A stretch of 40,288 nucleotides of DNA from CAWATG01 sp963785035 (GTDB taxonomy: Bacteria > Actinomycetota > Acidimicrobiia > IMCC26256 > CAWATG01), in contig CAWATG010000014.1 in the NCBI GenBank assembly GCA_963785035.1, positions 1 to 40,288 of the forward strand, in the 5' to 3' direction. Under the pieces are notes generated by a model. The model saw nothing but the letters and a program-made list of their open reading frames with translations. It was not told where the DNA came from and did no database searches. Positions 18,795 through 25,950 of the stretch are shown here, one piece after another. The position numbers were made by a program, and so were the translations under genes. Position 1 is the first letter of the stretch. The number at the start of each line of letters is the position of its first letter.

Positions 18795-18942
18795 TCGCCG
18801 TGGCGAGCGCCCGTGATCCGTCATCGGTCGGCAATCCGACTAATTGAACCTTTCGACCTATTCCAAAGACGCCGGTTTGTGCCGATCATCACGGTGAAGG
18901 TCGAGCTGTCGGCCTTTCGACCATCTAGGGAGACAACTGACC

Positions 18943-19131
18943 ATGAACCTCTTCATCCTCAAGACCTGGCTCCAAGCCAAGTTGGGTGCCGACGAGCGCG
19001 GCGTCTCGATGATCGAGTACGCACTCCTCGCCGCCCTGATCGCCATTGCGCTCATCGCCGCCGTCAACATGGTGTCCAGCGGCACCAACGACAAGTTCAG
19101 CAAGGTCGGCAGCACACTGAGCGCCAGCTAG
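18943..19131 (+). CDS. flp: Flp-family type IVb pilin, copy 1
   Basis: A 62-residue prepilin that forms the Tad/Flp pilus fibre. The leader of 20 residues ends in GADERG, and prepilin peptidase should cut after Gly20, leaving Val21 as the first mature residue. Glu25 (mature position 5) and Tyr26 follow, as in Flp pilins, then the hydrophobic segment ALLAALIAIALIAAV and a short polar tail. The ribosome site AGGGAGA lies nine bases before the ATG. The predicted protein is identical to copy 2. No prepilin peptidase gene (tadV/cpaA) is in the window. The 148-base leader upstream contains a small GTCGG-CAAT-CCGAC stem (18827-18840). Confidence 0.95.
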   Translation: MNLFILKTWLQAKLGADERGVSMIEYALLAALIAIALIAAVNMVSSGTNDKFSKVGSTLSAS

Positions 19132-19262
19132 TCCCCGAGTCCGAACACCCCGGAAATGGCCGAATTGAGCCTTCTGACCCATCGCCGGTACCCGGGCAGT
19201 GCCGATTACGAAGGTGAGGGTCGGACGGTCGGCTCTCCAATCACGCAGGGAGACAACTGACC

Positions 19263-19451
19263 ATGAACCTCTTCATCCTCAAGACCTGGCTCCAAGCCAA
19301 GCTGGGTGCCGACGAGCGCGGCGTCTCGATGATCGAGTACGCACTCCTCGCCGCCCTGATCGCCATTGCTCTCATCGCCGCCGTCAACATGGTGTCCAGC
19401 GGCACCAACGACAAGTTCAGCAAGGTCGGCAGCACACTGAGCGCCAGCTAG
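19263..19451 (+). CDS. flp: Flp-family type IVb pilin, copy 2
   Basis: A second 62-residue Flp prepilin, identical in protein sequence to copy 1. The two coding regions differ at only two positions that I can see, both synonymous (AAGTTG/AAGCTG, and ATTGCG/ATTGCT). The ribosome-site block AGGGAGACAACTGACC before the ATG is also identical. The cleavage site after Gly20, Glu25 and the hydrophobic helix are intact, so both copies look functional. A strong terminator follows 17 bases after the stop codon, so the two pilins probably end one transcript that may begin at the regulator or in the leader of copy 1. Confidence 0.95.
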   Translation: MNLFILKTWLQAKLGADERGVSMIEYALLAALIAIALIAAVNMVSSGTNDKFSKVGSTLSAS

Positions 19452-19468
19452 TCGCACAAGATATTACG

Positions 19469-19503
19469 AAAGAGGCCCCCGGTTTTCGCCGGGGGCCTCT
19501 TTT
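19469..19503. terminator. Strong, probably bidirectional intrinsic terminator
   Basis: A perfect 14-bp stem AAAGAGGCCCCCGG / CCGGGGGCCTCTTT with a 6-nt loop TTTTCG (19483-19488), ending in TTTT on the plus strand and with matching T-rich bases on the minus strand. It lies between the convergent flp (plus) and tadC (minus) genes and would end transcription from both sides. Confidence 0.93.
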
Positions 19504-19606
19504 CGTGCGTCTTCGGCTTCGTGTAGGGCGGGTCGGGTACGGCGACAAACCAGCGCAAGCAACCCCGACCCATCAGCGACGCCCTCGTCCCGTGCGAGAC
19601 GCTGCG

Positions 19607-20518
19607 TTACTGGTTTTGTGAGATCTGGATGAGCGCCGGACCCAGGAGCACAACGAACAGCGCCGGGAAGATGCAGAAGACGAGCGGAAACAGCATCTTG
19701 ACAGGAGCCTTCTGTGCTTGCTCCTGCGCGCGCATCCGTCGGCGCTGCCGTTGGTCGGCCGCCTGGACGCGCAGCACACGTGCGATCGACACACCGAAGG
19801 TGTTGGCCTGCAACATCGCCAGCACAAAGGCCCGCAGCTCGGGCACCTGCGTGCGTGCATCGAGCGCCCGCAGCGCGTCGGAGCGGTCCGAACCGATCCG
19901 GATCTCCTGCAGCATCCGCCGGAATTCGTCTGAGAGCACTCCTGGCATCGAAACCGACACCCGCTCGAGCGCCTGCTCGAAGCCCAGGCCCGCCTCGACC
20001 GAAATGGTGAGGACGTCGAGCATGTTCGGTAAGTCGTTCGCGATCTGTTGGGCGCGGCTTGCGACAATCCGTTTCAACGTGTTGTCGCCCATGGCGTAGG
20101 ACCCGATCCACAGGACGGCGATGAGGATCAGACCCTGCAGACCCGAAAGCCCGAGACCGAAGAGCACCAGCGGAATCCAGACCACGCCGGATATCGCCCC
20201 GAGCCCACGGTAGAGCAGCATCCGTTCGATGGTGCAGTGCGCAGGGTCGCCGGCCAGGTGCCAGAGGCGCGTCGTCTTCTCGACATACCCCATCGGTGTG
20301 AACCGCCGGGCAAGCGCAACAATGGCGTCGAGTATGGGCACGAAGACACGCTGGCTGACCGGGGCGAGCATCTCACGGTCGCGTGCACCCTGGATCTGAT
20401 ATGTGTCCAGATTGCGAAGTTGATCGCGCACGTGCACACGGTCCGACAGACCGTCGACGACGAGGACCGCGGCCATCACAACCGCAGCGAACATGGCCAA
20501 CACGATGAGCAGCGGCAT
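19607..20518 (-). CDS. tadC: Tad pilus inner-membrane platform protein TadC
   Basis: A 303-residue membrane protein of the GspF/TadC type that, with TadB, forms the inner-membrane platform on which the ATPase TadA drives pilin assembly. It has an N-terminal helix (residues 3-24), central helices around 105-150, and a C-terminal helix near 275-295. The cytoplasmic T2SSF domain contains DLPNMLDVLTISVEAGLGFEQAL, seen here as LPNMLDVLTISVEAG, and the acidic LQEIRIGSDRSDAL. This order matches TadC. The ATG at 20518 is 7 bases after the tadB stop, and the gene is last in the cpaB-tadZ-tadA-tadB-tadC operon. Confidence 0.9.
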   Translation of the reverse strand: MPLLIVLAMFAAVVMAAVLVVDGLSDRVHVRDQLRNLDTYQIQGARDREMLAPVSQRVFVPILDAIVALARRFTPMGYVEKTTRLWHLAGDPAHCTIERMLLYRGLGAISGVVWIPLVLFGLGLSGLQGLILIAVLWIGSYAMGDNTLKRIVASRAQQIANDLPNMLDVLTISVEAGLGFEQALERVSVSMPGVLSDEFRRMLQEIRIGSDRSDALRALDARTQVPELRAFVLAMLQANTFGVSIARVLRVQAADQRQRRRMRAQEQAQKAPVKMLFPLVFCIFPALFVVLLGPALIQISQNQ

Positions 20519-20525
20519 CGGAGCG

Positions 20526-21536
20526 TTACACCTCGATCGAGACGATCTTGCGGACCCAAACGAATCCGATGCCGGACATGACCAAACCGATCCCGACGGC
20601 GACCATGCCGGCGGTCTCCTCGAAGAGCTTCGAAATGTAGTCAGGGTTGATCACCGAGAGCATGACGCCGAGCACGAGCGGCATCGCGCCGACAACAACC
20701 GACGACAGTCGACCTTCTGCGGTGAGTGCACGCACCTCGCCGCGGAAGCGATCGCGTTCGGCCATGGTCTCGGACACATTGTCGAGGATCTCGGCGAGGT
20801 TTCCACCCACCTCCCGTTGGATTCGCACGGCAAGCACGACCCATTTCAGGTCGACGCTCTCCATCCGGGAAGCACAATCCTCAAGTGCGTCTTCGACCTT
20901 GCGTCCGAGACGGGTTTCGCTGAAGACCCGCTTCATCTCGACGCCCATCGGTCCGATTGCTTCCTTCGAAACCACTTCCATCGCCTGGATGAACGAATAG
21001 CCGGAGCGCAACGACCCGGCCAAGATGTTCAGCACGGCTGGGAGCATCGACTGGAACTCGTGAACACGCGAGGTCCGTCGATGCGACAGCCACATGGGTG
21101 GCGCAACCGCCGCGAGCACCGCCAGACCGATCATGGCAAGCGGTCCGCCGAGGATCCCGATCAACGCCCCAGCAACGATGGTCGCGATATAGATCGTCAC
21201 CGCTTCGGCTGCGCGGATCGGCAGCGCTGCCTGTTCGAGACGCGTCTCGAGCGTCTCCATGCGACCGCTGCGCTCTGCCAGACGGCCCGTCGCGTTGACG
21301 ACGTGCTGCACCATCGAGGTCGATGTCAGTTCGCCCGCGGTGCCGCCCGTTGCGCTGTCGCTGATCGTTCCATAGGTTTCGAGTGCCGATTGCAGGTCGG
21401 CATTGCGCCCGTGACCCGCAACGAGGACCCACACCACGAGACCCACCGCTGCCGCAATGGCGAGTGCAAGTGCGGTCGCACCGGTACCCGATGCCGCCAA
21501 AACCACGAGATCGAACGCCGAAACCACTGCAGTCAT
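20526..21536 (-). CDS. tadB: Tad pilus inner-membrane platform protein TadB
   Basis: A 336-residue partner of TadC. It begins with two closely spaced membrane helices (to about residue 45), has another helix pair near 130-175, a T2SSF domain with LPAVLNILAGSLRSGYSFIQA and the acidic segment EALEDCASRMESVDLKWVVLA in shorter recognisable pieces (ILAGSLRSGYSF, SVDLKWVVLA, EVGGNLAEIL), and two C-terminal helices. Such features and its place directly after the ATPase gene identify TadB. The ATG at 21536 overlaps the tadA stop (ATGA). The frame is intact. Confidence 0.9.
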   Translation of the reverse strand: MTAVVSAFDLVVLAASGTGATALALAIAAAVGLVVWVLVAGHGRNADLQSALETYGTISDSATGGTAGELTSTSMVQHVVNATGRLAERSGRMETLETRLEQAALPIRAAEAVTIYIATIVAGALIGILGGPLAMIGLAVLAAVAPPMWLSHRRTSRVHEFQSMLPAVLNILAGSLRSGYSFIQAMEVVSKEAIGPMGVEMKRVFSETRLGRKVEDALEDCASRMESVDLKWVVLAVRIQREVGGNLAEILDNVSETMAERDRFRGEVRALTAEGRLSSVVVGAMPLVLGVMLSVINPDYISKLFEETAGMVAVGIGLVMSGIGFVWVRKIVSIEV

Positions 21537-22886
21537 CGCCGTCCCGCCGTCTGCCGTGCGAACTGCTCGACTGCGAACAGTTCGGCTTCGAGACGAATGC
21601 CGTTGTCCGCCAGGCGTTCACTGAAGGACGGACGGATACCCGTGCTCTTCAAGTGTCCGAGGAACCTACCTTCATCGTCGATTCCCATACCGAAGTCGAA
21701 CAGGTACAGGTCCTGGAGCACGACCACGTCGCCCTCCATGTCCAGCACTTCGCTGATGTGGGTCACCCGCCGCGTACCGTCGCGCAATCTGCTCAGGTGC
21801 ACCACGAGGTTCAGCGCCGACGACATCTGCTCCCGCACGGCGCGAATCGGAAGATCCAGACCGGCCATCAACGCCATCGTCTCGATACGGGCAAGCGCGT
21901 CACGCGAAGAGTTCGAGTGCGTGGTGGTGAGCGACCCGTCATGGCCCGTGTTCATGGCCTGCAGCATGTCGAGTGCCTCAGCGCCACGGACCTCACCGAC
22001 GATGATGCGGTCAGGGCGCATACGCAGTGCGTTGCGCACGAGATCGCGGATCTTGACCTCGCCGCGGCCCTCGATGTTCGCCGGACGCGCCTCGAGCGGG
22101 AGCACATGCGGCTGAACCAGTTGCAGTTCCTTGGCGTCCTCGACGGTGACGACACGCTCGTCGGAAGGAATGAACGACGACATCACGTTCAACATCGTCG
22201 TCTTGCCCGATCCCGTACCACCGGAAATGACAATGTTCATGCGACCACGAACACACGCGTCGAGAAAGTGCGCTGCCTGCGGCGTGAACGTGCCGAACCG
22301 CACGAGGTCATCGGCGCCATACGGGTCGACCGCGAACTTCCGAATGGTGAGGAATGGGCCACCAATTGCGAGGGGACTTACGACGACATTGACCCGCGAT
22401 CCATCGGGCAGGCGAGCGTCGACCATGGGCGAGGACTCGTCGATGCGACGCCCGACCTGGCTGACGATCTTGTCGATGATGCGACGCAGGTGACCCTCGT
22501 CGACGAAGCGCACGTCCGTCGGTTCGATCCGCCCCTTGCGCTCCACATACACTGCGTCGGGCCCGTTCACCATGACTTCACTGACGCTGTCGTCACGCAA
22601 CAGCGGGTCAATTGGGCCGTAGCCGAGGACGTCGTCGCTGACATCGGCGATGAGCTGAGTCTTCTCCGCAGCGCTCAATGCCAGCCCGCTGTCGATCAGC
22701 GCACGTAGAAGCTGCTCATTGACCTGCTTACGAAGATCGGCCTCCGAGACCCGGTGGTCCTGCAATACAGGCCCGAGCTTTCTCGATGACGAACATGTGC
22801 ATCTGCTGGCGTGCTTCCTCGAGCACGACAAGCCGCTGCGAATTCGGTGTCCGTTGGTGATCCCGCCAACGATTGAAACTGGTCAC
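21533..22886 (-). CDS. tadA: Tad pilus assembly ATPase TadA/CpaF, one frameshift
   Basis: The hexameric secretion ATPase that powers Flp pilus assembly. Conserved blocks are DDVLGYGPIDPLL, SEVMVNGPDAVYVER, Walker A SGGTGSGKTT, the Asp box VTVEDAKELQL, Walker B RIIVGEVRGAEALDML and the His box TGHDGSLTTTHSNS. The main frame has no good start. In the neighbouring frame a GTG at 22886 overlaps the tadZ stop (GTGA) and reads VTSFNRWRDHQRTPNSQ ... MHMFVIEK, which joins LGPVLQDHRVSEADL if one base is removed from the TTT at 22779-22781. The repaired protein is 450 residues, normal for TadA. The ATG at 22831 in the main frame would give a wrong N-terminus. Confidence 0.92.
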
Positions 22887-24139
22887 GATGCTCCCTGGTC
22901 CTTCCCGCGACCGAACTTACGGCGGCGTTTGGGATCTTTTTCGACGTCTTGTTCGACGTTCTCGATGCCCAACAGCGTGAGAGCGATCCGCTCGAGCGCT
23001 TTTGCCGCAGGCGAGTTCGGATTGTCGAGCACGACCGGCAATCCACGATTCACGGCTTGCGGCACCGCAATGTCCGAGGGAATCGGGAACTCCGCAACCA
23101 TTTGGAGCGCTCGTTCCACCTCCTTCACATCCAAGCGAACTCGCGACGTGGCACGGTTGAGGACGAGGCGCAGCTTGTCGCCGGCGAGCGACAGGAGGTC
23201 GAGCGTCTGCATGCCGACCTTGAGGTTCTTGACGCTCGGCACGTCCATACTCGCCACGATGAGGACGTCATCGGCAGCCTCGACCATCGTCAGGACGATG
23301 TCGTTGAAGTGCGGAGGCATGTCGACCACGACGAAGTCGCAAAGCTTCCGCAGCGCCGTGACGACCCGCAACATGTCCTCGGCGCCGACTTGATCGGCCG
23401 CAGACGGCTCGACCGGCGCGGGGAGCACGAGCAGCCCCGAGGCTTCGTGGCGACTCATGAACTCGAGAACGAGTTCGGGGTCGTCCTCCAACGCGACACT
23501 CACTGCGTCGACAACAGTCAGGCGCGGCGGTATGCCGAGGAGCACTGCCACATCCCCGAATTGGAGGTCGACATCGATCAGTGCGACAGGACGCTCGCAG
23601 CGACGTGCAAGGCTGATCGCAGTGTTCACGGCAACCGTGCTCTTGCCGACGCCACCCTTCGTGGAGAAGGACACGACGAGTTTGCCCAGTGCTGCCGGCT
23701 CGTTGGTTGCGCGGGTACGCGTCACGGACGCGCACAGCGCTTCGCCAATACGAAGGACCGACTCGCGGAGCGCCGAATCGCCACCTGAAAGAGCGACCAC
23801 GTCTTTGGTGCCCGCGCGCAGTGCCCGCTGGAGCAGTTCCGTCGAGAGCTCGTCAGCGACCAGGAGCACGCCGATCTCGGCTCGCTGCGAGACAGCTTGA
23901 TGAATCGCTTCGATCCCATGTGGGTTCGCGAACGCCGGCCCGCAGACCAGCACCGTCGCGCGCCCGGCGACCGTCGTCGCGAGAGCCTGATCGACCGTTT
24001 CATAGGAAGGTACGGAGGCCGCACCCGAGAGATTCATGGTCAGTTTCATCCGCATGCGAGCGTCGGCGTCGATCACCACGGTATCGAAGCGTGGCGTCCT
24101 CCCGAGGTCGATGCGGGCGGCACTTCCGTCTGTAGTCAT
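22883..24139 (-). CDS. tadZ: Tad pilus localisation ATPase TadZ/CpaE
   Basis: A 418-residue MinD/ParA-like ATPase that places the Tad machine in the cell. Residues 1 to about 140 form a degenerate receiver-like domain (TVVIDADARMR, VLVCGPAFAN, LLVADELS). The ATPase domain then has the deviant Walker A FSTKGGVGKSTVAVN, the Walker A' strand ALIDVDLQFGDVA, and Walker B VVVDMPPHFND followed by VLIVASMDVPSVKN. The lysine-rich C-terminus (KDPKRRRKFGRGKD) is typical of actinobacterial members. It follows cpaB after 123 bases and overlaps the tadA start by GTGA. Confidence 0.92.
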   Translation of the reverse strand: MTTDGSAARIDLGRTPRFDTVVIDADARMRMKLTMNLSGAASVPSYETVDQALATTVAGRATVLVCGPAFANPHGIEAIHQAVSQRAEIGVLLVADELSTELLQRALRAGTKDVVALSGGDSALRESVLRIGEALCASVTRTRATNEPAALGKLVVSFSTKGGVGKSTVAVNTAISLARRCERPVALIDVDLQFGDVAVLLGIPPRLTVVDAVSVALEDDPELVLEFMSRHEASGLLVLPAPVEPSAADQVGAEDMLRVVTALRKLCDFVVVDMPPHFNDIVLTMVEAADDVLIVASMDVPSVKNLKVGMQTLDLLSLAGDKLRLVLNRATSRVRLDVKEVERALQMVAEFPIPSDIAVPQAVNRGLPVVLDNPNSPAAKALERIALTLLGIENVEQDVEKDPKRRRKFGRGKDQGAS

Positions 24140-24174
24140 TGGCGTTCCATCGATTCGTCCTCAGCCCTGCCCTG

Positions 24175-24198
24175 CTGTACTCATCGCTGTACTCATCG
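24175..24198. repeat. 12-base tandem repeat in tadZ leader
   Basis: Two perfect copies of CTGTACTCATCG (24175-24186, 24187-24198) in the 123-base gap between cpaB and tadZ. The role is unknown; slippage or a pair of regulatory half-sites are both possible. Confidence 0.6.
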
Positions 24199-24262
24199 TC
24201 CCGAGCGCACGAATGCTGAAGCCTGGGCCCCTCATTCGACGCTCACCTCCTTGGTGAACCCG

Positions 24263-25063
24263 TCAGTTGTATCGACGGATCAATGGCTCGCCCTGCGGCT
24301 CTGCCGGGGCCGTCACCGGGCGTTGCACAACACCGGCGACGTCGGATTGCGGTCCCGGCTCGAACTTCGGCGGCACCAGCGTCAGATAGATCGGATAGCT
24401 CGTCGCCGCCAAAGCGATTCGCTGCGCGTCCATTGGGTCGGCCTCGAACGTGAAGAGAATCTGGCCGCTCGTGCCGGCCTGGCTTTCCGACGAGGTTGCC
24501 GGTGTCGTCGTCGACCCAATGGCCAAAACCTTGATCTTCTGGACCAGGTACGTTGCGATCTGCTCGGGGTAGTTGGGGTCGTTTTGGGAATCAGCCGTCG
24601 GCTTGAGCTTCGGCATCGCAATGATGTTGACGTAGTCGCCGACCTGAACGAAGCCCGCTACACCGGCGTTCGCCGCGACCTGCACCGAAATCGCCTGCTT
24701 GCCTTTGCTGATGTCCAGCGCGCCACCAGTGTTCCCCGGAGCATCGAACATCGCGGCAACCAACGGGACACCGGCGGGGATGGGGGCAACCGCCACCTTG
24801 CCCTCGAGTTCGTTGATGTCGTTGATCGCCCCGGGCGGCTTCGCACCCTCGTTGATGGCCTTTTGCTCGTAAAGGTTCTTGGCCGCGATGTCCCGGCCGC
24901 TTGTGCCCTTGCCAACCGAACCGCTGGCGACGAACACCGAGACCAGCTTCGCCTTGTCTTGCGCTCGCTGATCGGCGCCATCGATATAGACGAACGCACC
25001 GATCCCGGAAAGCATCGCCAACACAATGGCGACCACTGCCACGACAACTCGACGGTTTTCCAC
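24263..25063 (-). CDS. cpaB: Flp pilus assembly protein CpaB/RcpC
   Basis: A 266-residue membrane-anchored protein. One N-terminal helix (about residues 5-27) is followed by an SAF-like domain: AAKNLYEQKAINEG, APIPAGVPLVAAMF and the RcpC signature KGKQAISVQVAANAGVAGFVQVGDYVNI, visible as KQAISVQVAAN and FVQVGDYVNIIA. CpaB proteins sit across the envelope and support pilus assembly; in diderms they contact the secretin, and no secretin gene is seen here, as expected for a monoderm. The start is GTG 25063. It is first in the minus-strand tad operon and divergent from tadE. Confidence 0.9.
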   Translation of the reverse strand: MENRRVVVAVVAIVLAMLSGIGAFVYIDGADQRAQDKAKLVSVFVASGSVGKGTSGRDIAAKNLYEQKAINEGAKPPGAINDINELEGKVAVAPIPAGVPLVAAMFDAPGNTGGALDISKGKQAISVQVAANAGVAGFVQVGDYVNIIAMPKLKPTADSQNDPNYPEQIATYLVQKIKVLAIGSTTTPATSSESQAGTSGQILFTFEADPMDAQRIALAATSYPIYLTLVPPKFEPGPQSDVAGVVQRPVTAPAEPQGEPLIRRYN

Positions 25064-25281
25064 GAAGGCCTCTCTCAGGTTCTCGTTTTCCCAGCCTGCC
25101 GAACTGCGAACTTGTCGTCGTCTTTACGGCCGCACTGAAGCTTTTTTCTCGCCCTCCGCCGCTCAACTCTCGACACATCCGACATTCGTCGCATTTCATC
25201 CCCTTCGTGTCCAACTTCGGGGTAAAGATCCGGGCTCGCATGTCGATGCAAACGGCAGGACTAGCGAGACAGGACGTAGCA
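25064..25281. promoter_or_regulatory. Divergent intergenic region between cpaB and tadE
   Basis: About 200 bases with no convincing ORF. It must hold the promoters of the minus-strand tad operon and of tadE/tadG. I see a T-run on the plus strand (GCTTTTTTC, near 25140) but no reliable -35/-10 pair or operator. Confidence 0.4.
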
Positions 25282-25950
25282 GTGTTTGAGACACGACGAA
25301 CCAGGTCGCACCGCGCCAAGAGACGATCGCCGGTTCTTTCCCGTTCGGACCGCGAGCGCGGCACGGCAATGGTGGAGTTTGCGCTCGTCCTCCCACTCCT
25401 CATTGGTCTGTTCATGGGGATCTTCGAGTTCGGACTCAACCTGCGCGCCCAAAATCAGGTGGCCGATGCAGCCGGCCAGGCAGCACGTATTGCCTCGGCA
25501 CTGCCCAAGGACACCGACTTCGCGTCCAAGGCGGCTGCACGCGCAAAAGACCTTCTCAACGGCCTCGGCGACACAACGGATCAGTACATCGTCATTTACG
25601 AGGCGGACGATGCCGGCAATCCGAAAGGGGGCGGCACCCTCCCGTCATGCGCGGTGAACTGCGTCGTCTACTACCGTGCCTCGCCAAGCAGCGCGTGGCC
25701 GGTGAATCCCGGCGGATGGTCAGCGACGAAGCACAACGCCTGCCCGTTGACGTTTCCCCTGACCGTCGGCGCAGATGGCAAGACCGAAGACCCCAGGACC
25801 CGCATCGGCGTCTACGTGCAGGTCAAGTTCAAGGGAACGATTCCCTTCATTGGCGGCGCGGCCGGGTTTGTTTTGCCCGAGAAGGTCGCCCGCAAGACCG
25901 TATATCGGCTGGAACCGACACCGGGTGCTGTCGAATGCGCTCCGACATGA
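25282..25950 (+). CDS. tadE: TadE-like pseudopilin
   Basis: A minor pilin-like protein of the Tad system. After a basic cytoplasmic tail comes RERGTAMVEFALVLPLLIGLFMGIFEFG in family form: an ERG/TAMVEFALVLP processing-like site followed by one membrane helix, then QVADAAGQAARIA, the TadE signature. The exported C-terminal part (about 170 residues) has two cysteines in SCAVNCVVYY and one further CAPT near the end. The start is uncertain: GTG 25282 has AGGA seven bases upstream, while ATG 25240 in the same frame would add 14 residues. The stop TGA overlaps the tadG ATG (ATGA). Confidence 0.88.
   Translation: MFETRRTRSHRAKRRSPVLSRSDRERGTAMVEFALVLPLLIGLFMGIFEFGLNLRAQNQVADAAGQAARIASALPKDTDFASKAAARAKDLLNGLGDTTDQYIVIYEADDAGNPKGGGTLPSCAVNCVVYYRASPSSAWPVNPGGWSATKHNACPLTFPLTVGADGKTEDPRTRIGVYVQVKFKGTIPFIGGAAGFVLPEKVARKTVYRLEPTPGAVECAPT

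Larger units (their letters stand above)
18927..19451 (+). repeat. flp: Tandem duplication of the flp pilin unit
   Basis: The units at 18927-19131 and 19247-19451 are 205-base direct repeats covering the ribosome site and whole coding region, nearly identical throughout. Upstream of each unit there is weaker similarity (GTGCCGAT...AAGGT...GTCGG...), so the duplicated block may originally have been about 250 bases with a diverged leader. The near absence of silent differences suggests a recent duplication or ongoing gene conversion. Confidence 0.9.

Noticed and set aside
20493..25138. Long plus-strand ORFs opposite the tad operon
   Set aside because: Antisense to tadC, tadB, tadA, tadZ and cpaB; translations lack any coherent domain.
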